From contig NZ_LT984804.1 in the NCBI RefSeq assembly GCF_900250115.1, positions 2,371,301 through 2,435,300 on the forward strand: a stretch of DNA of 64,000 nucleotides, written 5' to 3'. Source of the stretch: Cupriavidus taiwanensis. GTDB taxonomy: Bacteria > Pseudomonadota > Gammaproteobacteria > Burkholderiales > Burkholderiaceae. Shown here piece after piece: positions 32,673 through 42,283 of the stretch (position 1 is its first letter; each line of letters opens with the position of its first letter). Under the pieces are notes generated by a model, which searched no databases, was not told where the DNA came from, and worked only from the letters and a program-made list of their open reading frames with translations. Both the position numbers and the translations under genes were made by a program.

Positions 32673-33752
32673 TCAGAACCACGCGCGAACGCCGGCGACG
32701 AAGCGCGTTTCGCCCGACTTGCCGCCGGCCGTGCGGATCATGTCCGCGGTATTGCCGAAGGTCTGGTAGCGCTCCACGCCGATATACGGCGCGAACTGCC
32801 GGCTGAACTCATAGCGCAGCCGCAGCCCTACGGTGCCGTTGGACAAGCCGCTGCCGATGCCCACTTCCGGATCGTTCTTGCCGTAGAGATTGGCCTCGAT
32901 GCGCGGCTGCAGGATCAGGCGCTGGGTCAGCAACAGCTCGTATTCCGCCGACAGCCGCAGCGCGGTCCGCCCGCTGGTGCCGACATAGGCGGTGGCGTCG
33001 ACCTCGAACCAGTACGGCGCCAGGCCCTGCACGCCGAACGCCAGCCAGTTGCGCGCCGGGCGCCCGCTGCCGGCGTCGTTGCGCAGGCCCAGCTGGGTGT
33101 CCCAGTAGCTGGCCACGGCATGGCCCCACAGCAGTTCGGTGCGCGCTTCGTGCAGCTTGCCCCCGGAGGCCTCGCCCTCGGCCTTGAGCACCAGCTTGTC
33201 GAAGCTGTTGCCGAACCACGCCTGTGCCTCGTAGGCGGCGGCATTGCTGCCGTTGGCGTGGGCCCACTCCAGGCGGTCGACCAGCAGCGACGCGAACAGG
33301 TGCTCGTCGGCCATCACCAGCTGGCGCTTGTCGCCCAGCGCGTACTGGCCGACGCCGAGCTGGTAGCCCCCGGAATAGGCGTGCGGATCGCGGGCGTCGG
33401 GCGGCGCGCTGCCGCCCTGCATCTTCATGTCGCCATGGTCCATCGCCGCGGCCGCCTCTTGCGGCGGCGCGCCGTCGCCGTCCATGGTCTGGATCTCCTG
33501 CTGGTCCATGCCTTGCATCTGGCCGTGGTCCATGCCCTCCATCTGCCCGTGGTCCATGCCCTGCATCTGGCTATGGCCCATGCCCTGTACCGTGGCGGGC
33601 GCCGCGGGCGCAGCTTGTTGACCGTGGGCGTGCGCATGGCCGGCTTGCGGGTCCTGCGCAAAGGCTGCGCCGATGGCGCCCAGCGCCAGCGCCGCGGCCA
33701 GCATGGTCTTCTTGAATCCGGGCATCGGCATCGAGAGTTCAGCTTGCTTCAT
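32673..33752 (-). CDS. copB: Outer-membrane copper-resistance protein CopB
   Basis: This 359-residue CopB protein has three parts. A signal peptide comes first, then a long Met/His/Gln-rich region (repeats of GMDHGQM and GHAHAHG, about residues 38-125) able to bind many copper ions. The C-terminal beta-barrel domain has YQLGVGQYALGD, RLEWAHAN and an aromatic C-terminal Phe (VAGVRAWF), the usual outer-membrane assembly signal. It helps sequester or export copper at the outer membrane. Its ATG overlaps the copA stop by one base. Confidence 0.93.
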   Translation of the reverse strand: MKQAELSMPMPGFKKTMLAAALALGAIGAAFAQDPQAGHAHAHGQQAAPAAPATVQGMGHSQMQGMDHGQMEGMDHGQMQGMDQQEIQTMDGDGAPPQEAAAAMDHGDMKMQGGSAPPDARDPHAYSGGYQLGVGQYALGDKRQLVMADEHLFASLLVDRLEWAHANGSNAAAYEAQAWFGNSFDKLVLKAEGEASGGKLHEARTELLWGHAVASYWDTQLGLRNDAGSGRPARNWLAFGVQGLAPYWFEVDATAYVGTSGRTALRLSAEYELLLTQRLILQPRIEANLYGKNDPEVGIGSGLSNGTVGLRLRYEFSRQFAPYIGVERYQTFGNTADMIRTAGGKSGETRFVAGVRAWF

Positions 33753-35665
33753 CACGCCACCACCACTTCGCGGAACATGCCCGCATCCATATGCAGCATC
33801 AGGTGGCAATGCCAGGCCCAGCGCCCGAGGGCATCGGCCGTGACCAGGAAGCTGATGCGCTGCGCCGGCTGTACCGGGATGGTGTGGCGCCGCGCCTGGA
33901 AGCTGCCGTCGGGCGCCTCGAGCTCGCTCCACATGCCGTGCAGGTGCATGGGGTGGGTCATCATGGTGTCGTTGTGCAGGATCACGCGCAGCCGTTCGCC
34001 ATGCTTGAAGTAGATCGGCGTCGACTTGCCGAACTCGACGCCGTCGAACGACCACGTGTAGCGCTCCATATTGCCGGTCAGGTGCAGCTCGACCTCGCGC
34101 CCCGGCCCGCGCGCATCCATGGCCCCGCCGATGGTGTGCTGGTCGGCCAGCGTCAGCACGCGCCTGCCGTTGTTGCGCAGGCCGATGCCGGGGTCGTCCA
34201 GGTTGGTGCGGGCCATGTCGACGCGCATGTCGGTGCTGGCGCCGTATTCGGTGCGGGCATGGCGCGCGGTCTTGCTGGGCACCCGCAGCGCATCGGCGGG
34301 CGCCATCGCGTGCTGGCTGTGGTCCATGCCGGCGTGGTCCATGCCCGCCATCTGCATGGCACCCTGGCCGGCCTCTCCGCCATGGCCGCCATGGCCGCCA
34401 TGTCCTCCGTGACCGCCGTGGCCGCCGTGGCTGGTCATCGCGCCCATCATGTCGGTCATGGTCAGCCATTCGGCCCGGTCCAGCGCGGGTACCGGCGCCG
34501 ACAGGCCTTCGCGCACCGCCAGCGTGCCGCGCGCATAGCCGGTGCGGTCCATCGACTGCGCGAACAGGGTGTAGGCGTCTTCGCGCGGCGTCACGATGGC
34601 GTCGCAGGTCTCGCCGGGTCCGAAGCGGAATTCGTCGACGCTGACGGGCTCGATATCCTGCCCGTCGACCTGCACCACGCGCAGCTCGAGCCCGGGGATG
34701 CGCACATCGTAGAAGGTGTTGCCCGAGCCATTGATAAAGCGCAGCCGCACGGTCTCGCCGCGGCGGAACAGGCCGGTCCAGTTGCCCGCCGGCGTGACGC
34801 CGTTGGCCAGGTGCGTCAGGGTGGCGCTGGACAGGTCCGCCAGGTCGGTCGGGCTCATGCGCATCTGGTTCCACATGCGGCGCTTGTCCAGCGCCTGCTT
34901 CAGCCCGTCGCGCGACACGTCGCGGAAGAAATCGACCACCGTGGGCTGGTTGTAGTTGTAGTAGTCACCCTGGATCTTGAGCTTGTTCAGCACCCGCATC
35001 GGGTCTTCGTCGGTCCAGTCCGACAGCAGCACGGTATGGTCGCGGTCGGCATGCGCGCGCTCGTGCCCGGAGGCCGGATCGATGACGATGCCGCCGTACA
35101 CGCCGGTCATCTCCTGGAAGCCGGAGTGCGAGTGATACCAGTAGCTGCCCGTCTGCGCCACCTTGAAGCGGTAGGTGAAGGTCGCGCCGGGCGGTATGCC
35201 CGGGAAGCTGATGCCGGGCACGCCGTCCATCTGGTAAGGCAGGATGATGCCGTGCCAGTGGATCGAGGTGGCCTCGCGCAGGCGGTTGGTCACACGGATG
35301 GTGACGGTGTCGCCCTCGCGCCAGCGCAGCGTCGGGCCGGGCAGCATGCCGTTGATGGTGGTGGCGATGGCGGGCTTGCCGGTGTAGTTGACCAGCGATT
35401 CGCCGATCACCAGGTCGAACTCGGTGCCGCGCAGCACCGGGCCGGCACCGCTGCCGGCCGGCCCAGGCTGTCCGTCGCGCGCGCCACCGCCGTGCCCGGC
35501 ATGCTGGCCCCAGGCGCTGCCGCCAAACCCGGCCAGGCCGGCGACCACGCCGCCGGCGGCCAGTCCCTGCACGAAGCGGCGGCGCCGCAGGTCGGGCAAG
35601 GCGCAGAGCGGATCAGGCAGCAAATGAGGCAGCGCTGGGCGGCCTGGGCTTGGATGGCGTCGCAT
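33752..35665 (-). CDS. copA: Periplasmic multicopper oxidase CopA (Tat-exported)
   Basis: This 637-residue multicopper oxidase oxidises or binds Cu(I) in the periplasm. The N-terminus carries a twin-arginine signal (RRRRFVQGLAAGG). Copper-site motifs are complete: SIHWHG, GSYWYHSHSG, MTHPMHLHGMW, and the C-terminal HCHLMLHMDAGM with the type-1/type-3 ligands. Between domains lies a run of about six Gly-Gly-His units plus AGMDHAGMDHSQH, a Met/His-rich copper-binding insert. It is the first gene of copABCD and diverges from copRS across a 189-bp region with a dyad operator. Confidence 0.95.
   Translation of the reverse strand: MRRHPSPGRPALPHLLPDPLCALPDLRRRRFVQGLAAGGVVAGLAGFGGSAWGQHAGHGGGARDGQPGPAGSGAGPVLRGTEFDLVIGESLVNYTGKPAIATTINGMLPGPTLRWREGDTVTIRVTNRLREATSIHWHGIILPYQMDGVPGISFPGIPPGATFTYRFKVAQTGSYWYHSHSGFQEMTGVYGGIVIDPASGHERAHADRDHTVLLSDWTDEDPMRVLNKLKIQGDYYNYNQPTVVDFFRDVSRDGLKQALDKRRMWNQMRMSPTDLADLSSATLTHLANGVTPAGNWTGLFRRGETVRLRFINGSGNTFYDVRIPGLELRVVQVDGQDIEPVSVDEFRFGPGETCDAIVTPREDAYTLFAQSMDRTGYARGTLAVREGLSAPVPALDRAEWLTMTDMMGAMTSHGGHGGHGGHGGHGGHGGEAGQGAMQMAGMDHAGMDHSQHAMAPADALRVPSKTARHARTEYGASTDMRVDMARTNLDDPGIGLRNNGRRVLTLADQHTIGGAMDARGPGREVELHLTGNMERYTWSFDGVEFGKSTPIYFKHGERLRVILHNDTMMTHPMHLHGMWSELEAPDGSFQARRHTIPVQPAQRISFLVTADALGRWAWHCHLMLHMDAGMFREVVVA
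34379..34434. repeat. Gly-Gly-His coding repeat in copA
   Basis: A short 9-bp-type repeat (GCCGCCATG and close variants) codes for about six consecutive Gly-Gly-His units in CopA. The number of units probably varies between strains, which would change copper-binding capacity without altering the frame. Confidence 0.75.
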
Positions 35666-35731
35666 GTCACATCGGTTCGGTTAGTCAGCACGCCAAGCGT
35701 AGCCAGCGCCACCCTACCGCGGTCTGACCGG

Positions 35732-35764
35732 AACATGACAATCCGGTAATCTTGCGGTCATGTT
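35732..35764. promoter_or_regulatory. Dyad operator between copA and copR (candidate cop box)
   Basis: AACATGAC and GTCATGTT form a perfect 8-bp inverted repeat with a 17-bp spacer, located 66 bp upstream of copA and 90 bp upstream of copR. CopR-type regulators bind a conserved box in exactly this divergent position. The match to a published cop box was not checked. Confidence 0.6.
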
Positions 35765-35854
35765 GGCGCCGGCAATGCCGGCGTAGAGTTGCCCGGCCGT
35801 CATGAAGAAGTCTTGAGAGCAATCGGCCGGACCGATCGCGTAAGGAAAGTACTG

Positions 35855-36589
35855 ATGAAACTGCTTGTGGTGGAGGACGAGTCCAAGACCGGCGAATACC
35901 TGCGCCAGGGGCTGACCGAGGCCGGCTTCGTCGTCGACCTGGTGCGCAACGGGCTGGACGGCCAGCACATGGCCATGACCGAGCCCTACGACCTGATCAT
36001 CCTGGACGTAATGCTGCCGGACGTGGACGGCTGGCGCATCGTGCAGGCGCTGCGCGCGGGGCAGAACGCCGTGCCGGTGCTGTTCCTGACCGCGCGCGAC
36101 AGCGTGGCGGACCGCGTCAAGGGGCTGGAGCTGGGTGCCGACGACTACCTGGTCAAGCCGTTCGCCTTCTCCGAACTGCTGGCGCGCGTGCGCACGCTGC
36201 TGCGCCGCGGCACCGCGCAGATGACGCTGGACCGCATCCAGGTGGCCGACCTGGTGCTGGACCTGACGCGCCGCCGCGCCACCCGCGCCGGGCGTCGCAT
36301 CACGCTGACCAGCAAGGAGTTCGCGCTGCTGGAACTGCTGGCGCGCCGCCGCGGCGAGGTGCTGCCGCGCTCGCTGATCGCCTCGCAGGTGTGGGACATG
36401 AACTTCGACAGCGACAGCAATGTCATCGACGTCGCGATCCGGCGCCTGCGCGCCAAGATCGATGACGGCTTCGAGGCCCGCCTGATCCAGACCGTGCGCG
36501 GCATGGGCTATGTGCTGGAGGCGCCCGACGCCGCCGAAGCGGCCGACGCGGCCGACGCGGCTGACGGGCCGCACGGGCAGCACCGATGA
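35855..36589 (+). CDS. copR: Copper-responsive response regulator CopR
   Basis: This 244-residue OmpR-family regulator has a receiver domain with phosphoacceptor Asp51 ([14 protein letters not shown]), Thr and Lys switch residues ([17 protein letters not shown]), and a winged-helix DNA-binding domain ([35 protein letters not shown]). It closely follows the CopR/CusR/IrlR pattern. The start at 35855 is chosen over the open frame at 35789 because it begins the receiver domain directly. The C-terminus carries an A-A-D repeat tail absent from most homologues. It overlaps copS by 4 bp and is divergent from copA. Confidence 0.95.
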   Translation: MKLLVVEDESKTGEYLRQGLTEAGFVVDLVRNGLDGQHMAMTEPYDLIILDVMLPDVDGWRIVQALRAGQNAVPVLFLTARDSVADRVKGLELGADDYLVKPFAFSELLARVRTLLRRGTAQMTLDRIQVADLVLDLTRRRATRAGRRITLTSKEFALLELLARRRGEVLPRSLIASQVWDMNFDSDSNVIDVAIRRLRAKIDDGFEARLIQTVRGMGYVLEAPDAAEAADAADAADGPHGQHR

Positions 36590-37971
36590 AGCCCCGCCTG
36601 TCGCTGACGGCGCGGCTCACCATCCTTTTTTCGCTGTCGTCGGCGGCGGTGCTGCTGGGCCTGGGCGTGCTGATCTGGCTGGCGATCGACGATCATTTCG
36701 CCGACGAGGACTATGCCGTGCTGGACGACAACGTGCGGCTGATCGAAAAAATCGCGGCCGACGGCCCGGCGGCGTCGCTGCCGCAACGCCTGGGGCCGGC
36801 GCTGCAGCACCATGCCGGCTTCGTCGCCGAGGTGCGTGGCGCCGATGGCAAGCGCCTGTACGCCACGCGGGATTTCGACTTCCGCGCGGCGCTGGCCGCC
36901 GCCGCGCGGGTGCCGGCCGGAAACGGCGCCTTTGCCTGGGAACAGGCGGGCCAGACCTACCGCGGCCTGCGCGCGCAGCTGTCGGTGGCGCCGGCCGGCA
37001 GCCAGCCGGGCGCGCTGCAGGTGCTGGTCGGCATGGACACGGCGCTGCATGACCACTTCCTGCACGCGTTCCGCAGCACGCTGGCCTTCTACGGCACGCT
37101 GGCGGCGCTGGCGAGCGGGCTGCTGGGCTGGTGGGCGGCGCGCCGCGGGCTGTCGCCGCTGCGCACCATGGCCTCGCGCGCGCGCGCCGTGACCGCGCAC
37201 AAGCTGGACGAACGCATGCCGGTCGACGCCGTGCCGGTGGAGATGGCGGACCTCGCCGCCACCCTCAACGCGATGCTGGAGCGCCTGCAGCGCGACTTCG
37301 CCCGCCTGTCGGAATTCTCGTCAGACCTGGCGCACGAGCTGCGCACGCCGATCACCAACCTGATGACCCAGACCCAGGTGGTGCTGTCGCAACCGCGCGA
37401 TGCCGCGCGCTACCGCGACGTGCTGGCTTCGAACGTGGAAGAGTTGCAGCGGCTCTCGCGCATGGTCTCGGACATGCTGTACCTGGCCAAGACCGAGCAC
37501 GGCATCACGCTGCCCAGCGCGGAACCGATCGAGGTGGCGGACGAAGTCGCGGCGCTGTTCGATTTCTACGATGCGCTCGCCGAGGACAAGGACGTGCGGC
37601 TCACGCTGCGCGGCCGCGGCCGCATCACCGGCGACCGGCTGATGCTGCGCCGCGCGCTGAGCAACCTGTTGTCGAATGCGCTCCGGCATACACCCGCGGG
37701 CAAGGGCATCGTGGTGGAAATCACGCCCGGTGCCGACGCGGTGCAGGTGGTGGTCGAGAACGAAGGCGAGACCATCCGGCCGGAGCTGCTGCCGGTGCTG
37801 TTCGATCGCTTCTTCCGCGCCGACAAGTCGCGCGCGCGGCCCGAGTCCGATGGCGCGGGACTGGGGCTGGGGCTGGCGATCACGCAGGCCATCGTCGCCG
37901 CGCACGGTGGCGCAATCGGCGTGTCGTCAGAGGCGGGCAAGACGCGCTTTACCCTGACATTGCGCGCTTAG
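36586..37971 (+). CDS. copS: Copper sensor histidine kinase CopS
   Basis: This 461-residue membrane histidine kinase has two transmembrane helices (near residues 11-33 and 165-185) that flank a periplasmic sensor of about 130 residues with several His residues. A HAMP linker follows, then the H-box [15 protein letters not shown] with phospho-acceptor His250, and a C-terminal ATPase domain ([29 protein letters not shown]). It is the heavy-metal sensor type (CusS/CopS). Translation is coupled to copR by an ATGA overlap. It phosphorylates CopR when periplasmic copper rises, by analogy with the family. Confidence 0.95.
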   Translation: MKPRLSLTARLTILFSLSSAAVLLGLGVLIWLAIDDHFADEDYAVLDDNVRLIEKIAADGPAASLPQRLGPALQHHAGFVAEVRGADGKRLYATRDFDFRAALAAAARVPAGNGAFAWEQAGQTYRGLRAQLSVAPAGSQPGALQVLVGMDTALHDHFLHAFRSTLAFYGTLAALASGLLGWWAARRGLSPLRTMASRARAVTAHKLDERMPVDAVPVEMADLAATLNAMLERLQRDFARLSEFSSDLAHELRTPITNLMTQTQVVLSQPRDAARYRDVLASNVEELQRLSRMVSDMLYLAKTEHGITLPSAEPIEVADEVAALFDFYDALAEDKDVRLTLRGRGRITGDRLMLRRALSNLLSNALRHTPAGKGIVVEITPGADAVQVVVENEGETIRPELLPVLFDRFFRADKSRARPESDGAGLGLGLAITQAIVAAHGGAIGVSSEAGKTRFTLTLRA

Positions 37972-38010
37972 GGCTGGGCCTGGTTCTGCCCTCGGTTTCG
38001 CGCCTGGGGC

Positions 38011-38059
38011 AAAAAAGCCGCCCACGCCAGTTACAGCCGTGGGGGAGCTGGCGTGGGCG
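38011..38059 (-). terminator. Terminator of the CHASE2 kinase operon (minus strand)
   Basis: A perfect 12-bp inverted repeat (CGCCCACGCCAG at 38019-38030, CTGGCGTGGGCG at 38048-38059) is flanked on its left by AAAAAA. Read on the minus strand this is a stem followed by GGC and six T residues, a standard Rho-independent terminator about 130 bp after the kinase stop. It also sits downstream of copS and may act as a barrier for both. Confidence 0.85.
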
Positions 38060-38187
38060 AGAAGACCGCCGGATGCGGCTCCAGCGGTGCTCCGATGCTA
38101 CGCAAATGCCCCGTTTGCGACTGCCAACAATTGTGTCGGTGGCCGTAACAGGCAATGCCCCTGAACGCGTCCCACGCTGCGCCGCGA

Positions 38188-40578
38188 TCATTGCGGAGTG
38201 GGCTGCGCGGCCCGGGAAAACGGCAGCTCGAGGCGGAACACCGCACCCATGCCGGACCGGCTGCGCACGCTGGCCCGGCCGCCATGCCGCTCGGCCACCG
38301 CGCGCACCAGCACCAGGCCCAGCCCGGTCCCTTCCGGCGCGCCCTGCGGGCCCTGGTGCAGCCGCGCGAACGGCTCGAACAGCCGGGCCTGGTCTGCCTC
38401 GGCAATGCCTGGCCCATGGTCCTGCACGGCCACCACGAAGCACTCCGCCTCGCGCGTCAGCGAGACCGTCACGGTCGCGCCCGCCGGGCTGAACTTGATC
38501 GCATTGCTGACCAGGTTGGCGATGGCGCGCACCAGCAACGCGGGTTCGCCCTGCAGCACCGCGGGATCGTCGGGCAGGTCGATCTGCAAGGACAACTCGC
38601 GTGCCTTGGCCAGCGCCCACAGCTGGTCGGTGGCGTCGAGCACCAGTCCGCCGAGCTCCACCTCCATGAACGCCAGCGCCTTCGACTCCGCGCGCGCGAC
38701 GCTGATGAAATCGTCGGCCAGCGTCAGGGTGCGGCGCGCATGCGCGGCGATGCGCACCAGCACGCCGCGCTCCGCGGCCGCATCGCCGGGGCCTGCGCCG
38801 GCAAGCTGCGCGCGGCGCTGTTCCAGTTCGATCAGCGCCAGGATCGACGCCTGCGGCGAGCGCATGTCGTGCGACAGGAAGCGCAGCATCTGCTCGCGCT
38901 GGCGCTCCGCCAGGCGGATCGCGGTGATATCGATGACGCTGACGATCAGGCCCGCCACGGCGCCGGATTCGCCGTGCAGCGGCGCGCCATGCAGCAGGTA
39001 GCGGCGGTCGCCGCGCCCGGACACTTCGATGCCGCCCTCGGGCACCGGCACCGGCACCACCGGCGCGCCGGCGTAGCGCTCGTGCAGCGCCTGCCAGTAG
39101 GCCAGCGCCGACGCCGGCGCCGGGCACACCGCCTCGATCAGGGCGCGGATGCCGGGGCGCGGCGATCCTTGCGCCAGCACCGCCGGGGCCAGCGCCACAC
39201 AGCGCCGGTTGGCCAGCAGCACGCCGCCGTCCAGGTCGCAGATGGCGGTGGCATCGGGCAGGCTTTCCAGCCCGTCGGAAAGAAAGCGGCGCAGGCCGCG
39301 CAGCTGTGCGCTCATGGCGTAGACCGCGCGCATGCGGCTGTCGAGCGTGGCGCCCGGATGGCGCGGCGCGGGCATCACGCCGGGCTCGCGCTCCAGCCGC
39401 GCCAGCTCGTCGCTCAGGAAGCGCAGCGCCGCCTCCTGGCGCAGCCAGCTCCACAACGGATAGAACAGCACGCAGCCCAGCACCGCGGCGGCCGGGGCGA
39501 ACCATAGCCGCGCCAGCGCCAGCATCGCCAGCGAGCCCAGCAGCAGGCCCGCCAGCAGCAGCCCGGTGGCCAGCAGGGCGCCGCGTGGCGGCAGCCGCAG
39601 CGCGGCCAGCGCCGCCAGCAGCACCGCCAGCAGCGTGCCGCCGGCCTGCCATGCCGGACTTACCGCGACAATGGCATCGCCGTCGCTCACCGCCTGCACG
39701 GTGTTGGCCAGGATCTCGACGCCGCTCATGCCGCGGCCATCGCGCGAGACCGGCGTGGGCAGCACGTCGCCCATGCCGGTGGCGAGCGCGCCGATCAGCA
39801 CCGCCTTGCCGGCAAACCTGGCCGGATCGATGTGGCCTTCCAGCACGTCGCGCACCGACACGCGGGCAAAGGTGCCGGGCGGGCCGGCATAGGGAATGCG
39901 CAGGCGGCCGCTGCGTTCCCAGCCATTGGCCTCGGTGACCACGGCCGGCTCGTGGCGCACGCCGTCGGGCAGCGCGCCGGCGCGACCGAAGCCCGCCATC
40001 ACCGCGGCCAGGTGCGGCACGCCTGCGGCGGCGACCGGGTGGGGGCCCTCGCGCAGGTAGACCTGGCGCGCCACGCCGTCGGTATCGACCACCATGTTGA
40101 TATGGCCGACGGCGGCACCCAGTCCGGCCAGCGGGTAGCGCACCAGCATGCCGGCGGGGCCGGGCTCGGCCAGCACCGGCAGCACCACGTTGCCGGCCAG
40201 CGCCATGCTGCGCGCCAGCACGGCGTCGTCATGCGGATAACGGGTATCGCGCTCCGACAGGATCACGTCGACGCCGATCACGCGCGGGCCGCCGGCGGCG
40301 ATGCGTTCGATCAGCTGCGCCAGCACCGCGCGGCGCCACGGCCAGCGGCCGATCGCGGTGATGCTGGCATCGTCGATGCCGACGATGACGATGTCGTTGC
40401 GGGCGGGATGGTGCTGGGCGCCGATGGCGATGTCGTAGGCGGCCAGGTCGGCGCGTTCGGTCCAGCCCTGGCGCGCCGCCAGCATCACCAGCGCCAGTAC
40501 CGCGGCGGCCAGCAGGCACCATTCGACCAGCGTGCGCCGGCCGAAGGCGCGTCCCGTCGCGCGCGACTCCGCGCGCAC
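38188..40578 (-). CDS. CHASE2-domain sensor histidine kinase
   Basis: This hybrid of about 796 residues has an N-terminal membrane helix, then a periplasmic CHASE2 domain (DIAIGAQHHPARNDIVIVGIDDASI...RWPWRR, VIGVDVILSERDTRYPHDDAVLA). Three more helices follow (LLAVLLAALAALRLPPRGALLATGLLLAGLLLG region), then a PAS-like domain, an H-box LRFLSHDMRSPQASI and a complete ATPase domain (NLVSNAIKFSPAG, DHGPGIAEADQARLFEPF). The frame is open far upstream but overlaps the LysM/FecR gene; GTG at 40578 is the most likely start, without a strong ribosome site. It forms a set with the upstream LysM/FecR protein and OmpR-type regulator. Confidence 0.88.
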   Translation of the reverse strand: MRAESRATGRAFGRRTLVEWCLLAAAVLALVMLAARQGWTERADLAAYDIAIGAQHHPARNDIVIVGIDDASITAIGRWPWRRAVLAQLIERIAAGGPRVIGVDVILSERDTRYPHDDAVLARSMALAGNVVLPVLAEPGPAGMLVRYPLAGLGAAVGHINMVVDTDGVARQVYLREGPHPVAAAGVPHLAAVMAGFGRAGALPDGVRHEPAVVTEANGWERSGRLRIPYAGPPGTFARVSVRDVLEGHIDPARFAGKAVLIGALATGMGDVLPTPVSRDGRGMSGVEILANTVQAVSDGDAIVAVSPAWQAGGTLLAVLLAALAALRLPPRGALLATGLLLAGLLLGSLAMLALARLWFAPAAAVLGCVLFYPLWSWLRQEAALRFLSDELARLEREPGVMPAPRHPGATLDSRMRAVYAMSAQLRGLRRFLSDGLESLPDATAICDLDGGVLLANRRCVALAPAVLAQGSPRPGIRALIEAVCPAPASALAYWQALHERYAGAPVVPVPVPEGGIEVSGRGDRRYLLHGAPLHGESGAVAGLIVSVIDITAIRLAERQREQMLRFLSHDMRSPQASILALIELEQRRAQLAGAGPGDAAAERGVLVRIAAHARRTLTLADDFISVARAESKALAFMEVELGGLVLDATDQLWALAKARELSLQIDLPDDPAVLQGEPALLVRAIANLVSNAIKFSPAGATVTVSLTREAECFVVAVQDHGPGIAEADQARLFEPFARLHQGPQGAPEGTGLGLVLVRAVAERHGGRASVRSRSGMGAVFRLELPFSRAAQPTPQ

Positions 40579-40597
40579 GCCCGGCCGGCGGCTTGCG

Positions 40598-42283
40598 TCA
40601 GCGGAGCCGGACGCGGCCACCGCCGTCCGGCCGGTCGCCCGAGCCGATTGCGCCGCCCTGCCCATCGCGCAGCAAGGCGATGACGTCGATGCGCTGCGGC
40701 GCCGAGAACGCGGCGGGCTCGGGCGCCACGCCGGGCGCGGCGCGCGCCACCCGGATGAAATAGACCCCCGGCGCGGGGCGCGGCAGGTCGATGGCGTTGC
40801 TGGCGGTGTGTTCGTCCGCCAGCAGCGTGGCGAAGCCCGCGTCGGCCGCCAGCTGCACCCGGTAGCCGGGGCCGCCGCCGCCATCGGGCCAGCCGATGTG
40901 CAACGCGCCGCCGTGGTCCTGCAGGCTCGGCACCGGCGGCTTGGGCTCGACGCGGAACGGCACCGCGTCCGACCACGGCCCCGGCAGTCCCGCCGCATCG
41001 ACGCTGCGCACGCGCCACCACCAGCGGCCCGGCGCCAGCGCCTGCGCGGCGGGCGACGCGGCGGCGGCGTGGAGCGCGGCGTCGCGGGTAAAGGCGGCAT
41101 CGGTGGCAAGCGCCAGCTCGTAGCGGGCCGCGCCCGGCACCGTGGCCCATTCGAAGCTCACGGCATCGGCATAGCGCACCGCATCCGCGGCGGGCTGCTG
41201 CGTGAACGGTGCCGGCGGGTTCAGCCGCACCGACACCGGCGCCTGCGCCTCGTGGCCGGTCAGCTGGTGCCGGTCGATGGCGCTGACGCTCAGGTGCAGC
41301 GTGCCTTCCGGCAGGCCATCGACGCGCACCCTGGCGGCATCGGCGCCGCTGGCGGTGCCGGTCCAGACCAGTTCGCTCAGCGCCGCATCGCGCGCCACCC
41401 GCACGCGGTAGGCCACCGCGCCCGGCACCGGTTGCCAGGCCGCCTCGAACGACCGCCCCAGCACGGTTTCATCGGGCGGCAACAAGGCCGGCGCAGGCAA
41501 CAGCGCCACCGGTTGCGACAGCTTGCCGCCGGCCGACACGCCCATGCCATAGCCGGCCTCGAGCGACGCCGCCGCGGTCATGGCGCGCTGCGGTGCCGCT
41601 GCGGACCGTGCGCGCGCGGCGCTGACGCCGACCCGGCCCTGCAGCACCTCGCTGCGGCTGCCGCCCGCGTCGGCCGAAACGCGATAGCGGGTGCCGCGCA
41701 CACCGGTCACCATCATCGGCGTATGCATCTCGAAGCGGCCGACGCCGCCGCCCTCGGGCGCGACGCGGGTCTCGGCCGCGCCCTGGTCGATGCCGATCAC
41801 GGTGTCGACCAGGCCGCTGCGCGCGAAGGTGCGCAGCCGCTTCACCGCCACCGTGGTCGCGGGCGGCAAGGTGACGCGGGTGCGGTCCGGCAGCTCGAGC
41901 GTGACCGAGGCGCCGGCGGGGGTCTCGATGCGCGCGGCCTCGTCCAGGTTCATGCCGACCTGCACCGGCCGGCCATTGGCGCGCACCGCGCCGCTCACGT
42001 AGACCACGCGCGCCGACGCCGCCTGTTCCGGGATCTGGCTGAGCGGGATGCGCACGCGCGAGCCCGGCACCAGCCGGTACGGATCGGCCACGCCGTTGAG
42101 GCGCTGCAGCGTGCGCCAGCCCTGTTCCGAGGCCATGTAGCGCGAGGCCAGCCCGATCAGCGTATCGCCCGGCTCGACCACGTAGATGAAGTCGGCGCCC
42201 TGCGCGCCGGCGGGCCCGGCCTGCGCCGGCACCGCCGCACCGGCCAGCAGGGCCAGCGCGATACCGCGCACGACCCTACGCAT
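40598..42283 (-). CDS. Periplasmic LysM/FecR-domain protein
   Basis: This 561-residue protein has a signal peptide (cleavage near AVPAQAG) and a LysM domain (YVVEPGDTLIGLASRYMASEQGWRTLQRLNG, about residues 34-80). A FecR domain follows (about 90-210, with TPAGASVTLELPDRTRVTLPPATTV and GVRGTRYRV). The rest has several fibronectin-like repeats with W-x-x-V-P-G-A-x-x-Y-x-(L/V) motifs (about 280-520). Such proteins bind peptidoglycan and act as periplasmic sensors or scaffolds for CHASE2 kinases or cyclases. Its ATG overlaps the end of the response-regulator gene by 8 bp. It lies between regulator and kinase, indicating one signalling unit. Confidence 0.85.
   Translation of the reverse strand: MRRVVRGIALALLAGAAVPAQAGPAGAQGADFIYVVEPGDTLIGLASRYMASEQGWRTLQRLNGVADPYRLVPGSRVRIPLSQIPEQAASARVVYVSGAVRANGRPVQVGMNLDEAARIETPAGASVTLELPDRTRVTLPPATTVAVKRLRTFARSGLVDTVIGIDQGAAETRVAPEGGGVGRFEMHTPMMVTGVRGTRYRVSADAGGSRSEVLQGRVGVSAARARSAAAPQRAMTAAASLEAGYGMGVSAGGKLSQPVALLPAPALLPPDETVLGRSFEAAWQPVPGAVAYRVRVARDAALSELVWTGTASGADAARVRVDGLPEGTLHLSVSAIDRHQLTGHEAQAPVSVRLNPPAPFTQQPAADAVRYADAVSFEWATVPGAARYELALATDAAFTRDAALHAAAASPAAQALAPGRWWWRVRSVDAAGLPGPWSDAVPFRVEPKPPVPSLQDHGGALHIGWPDGGGGPGYRVQLAADAGFATLLADEHTASNAIDLPRPAPGVYFIRVARAAPGVAPEPAAFSAPQRIDVIALLRDGQGGAIGSGDRPDGGGRVRLR

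Noticed and set aside
40579..41109. Upstream extension of the CHASE2 kinase frame
   Set aside because: It overlaps the LysM/FecR gene in another frame and has Arg-rich shadow composition.
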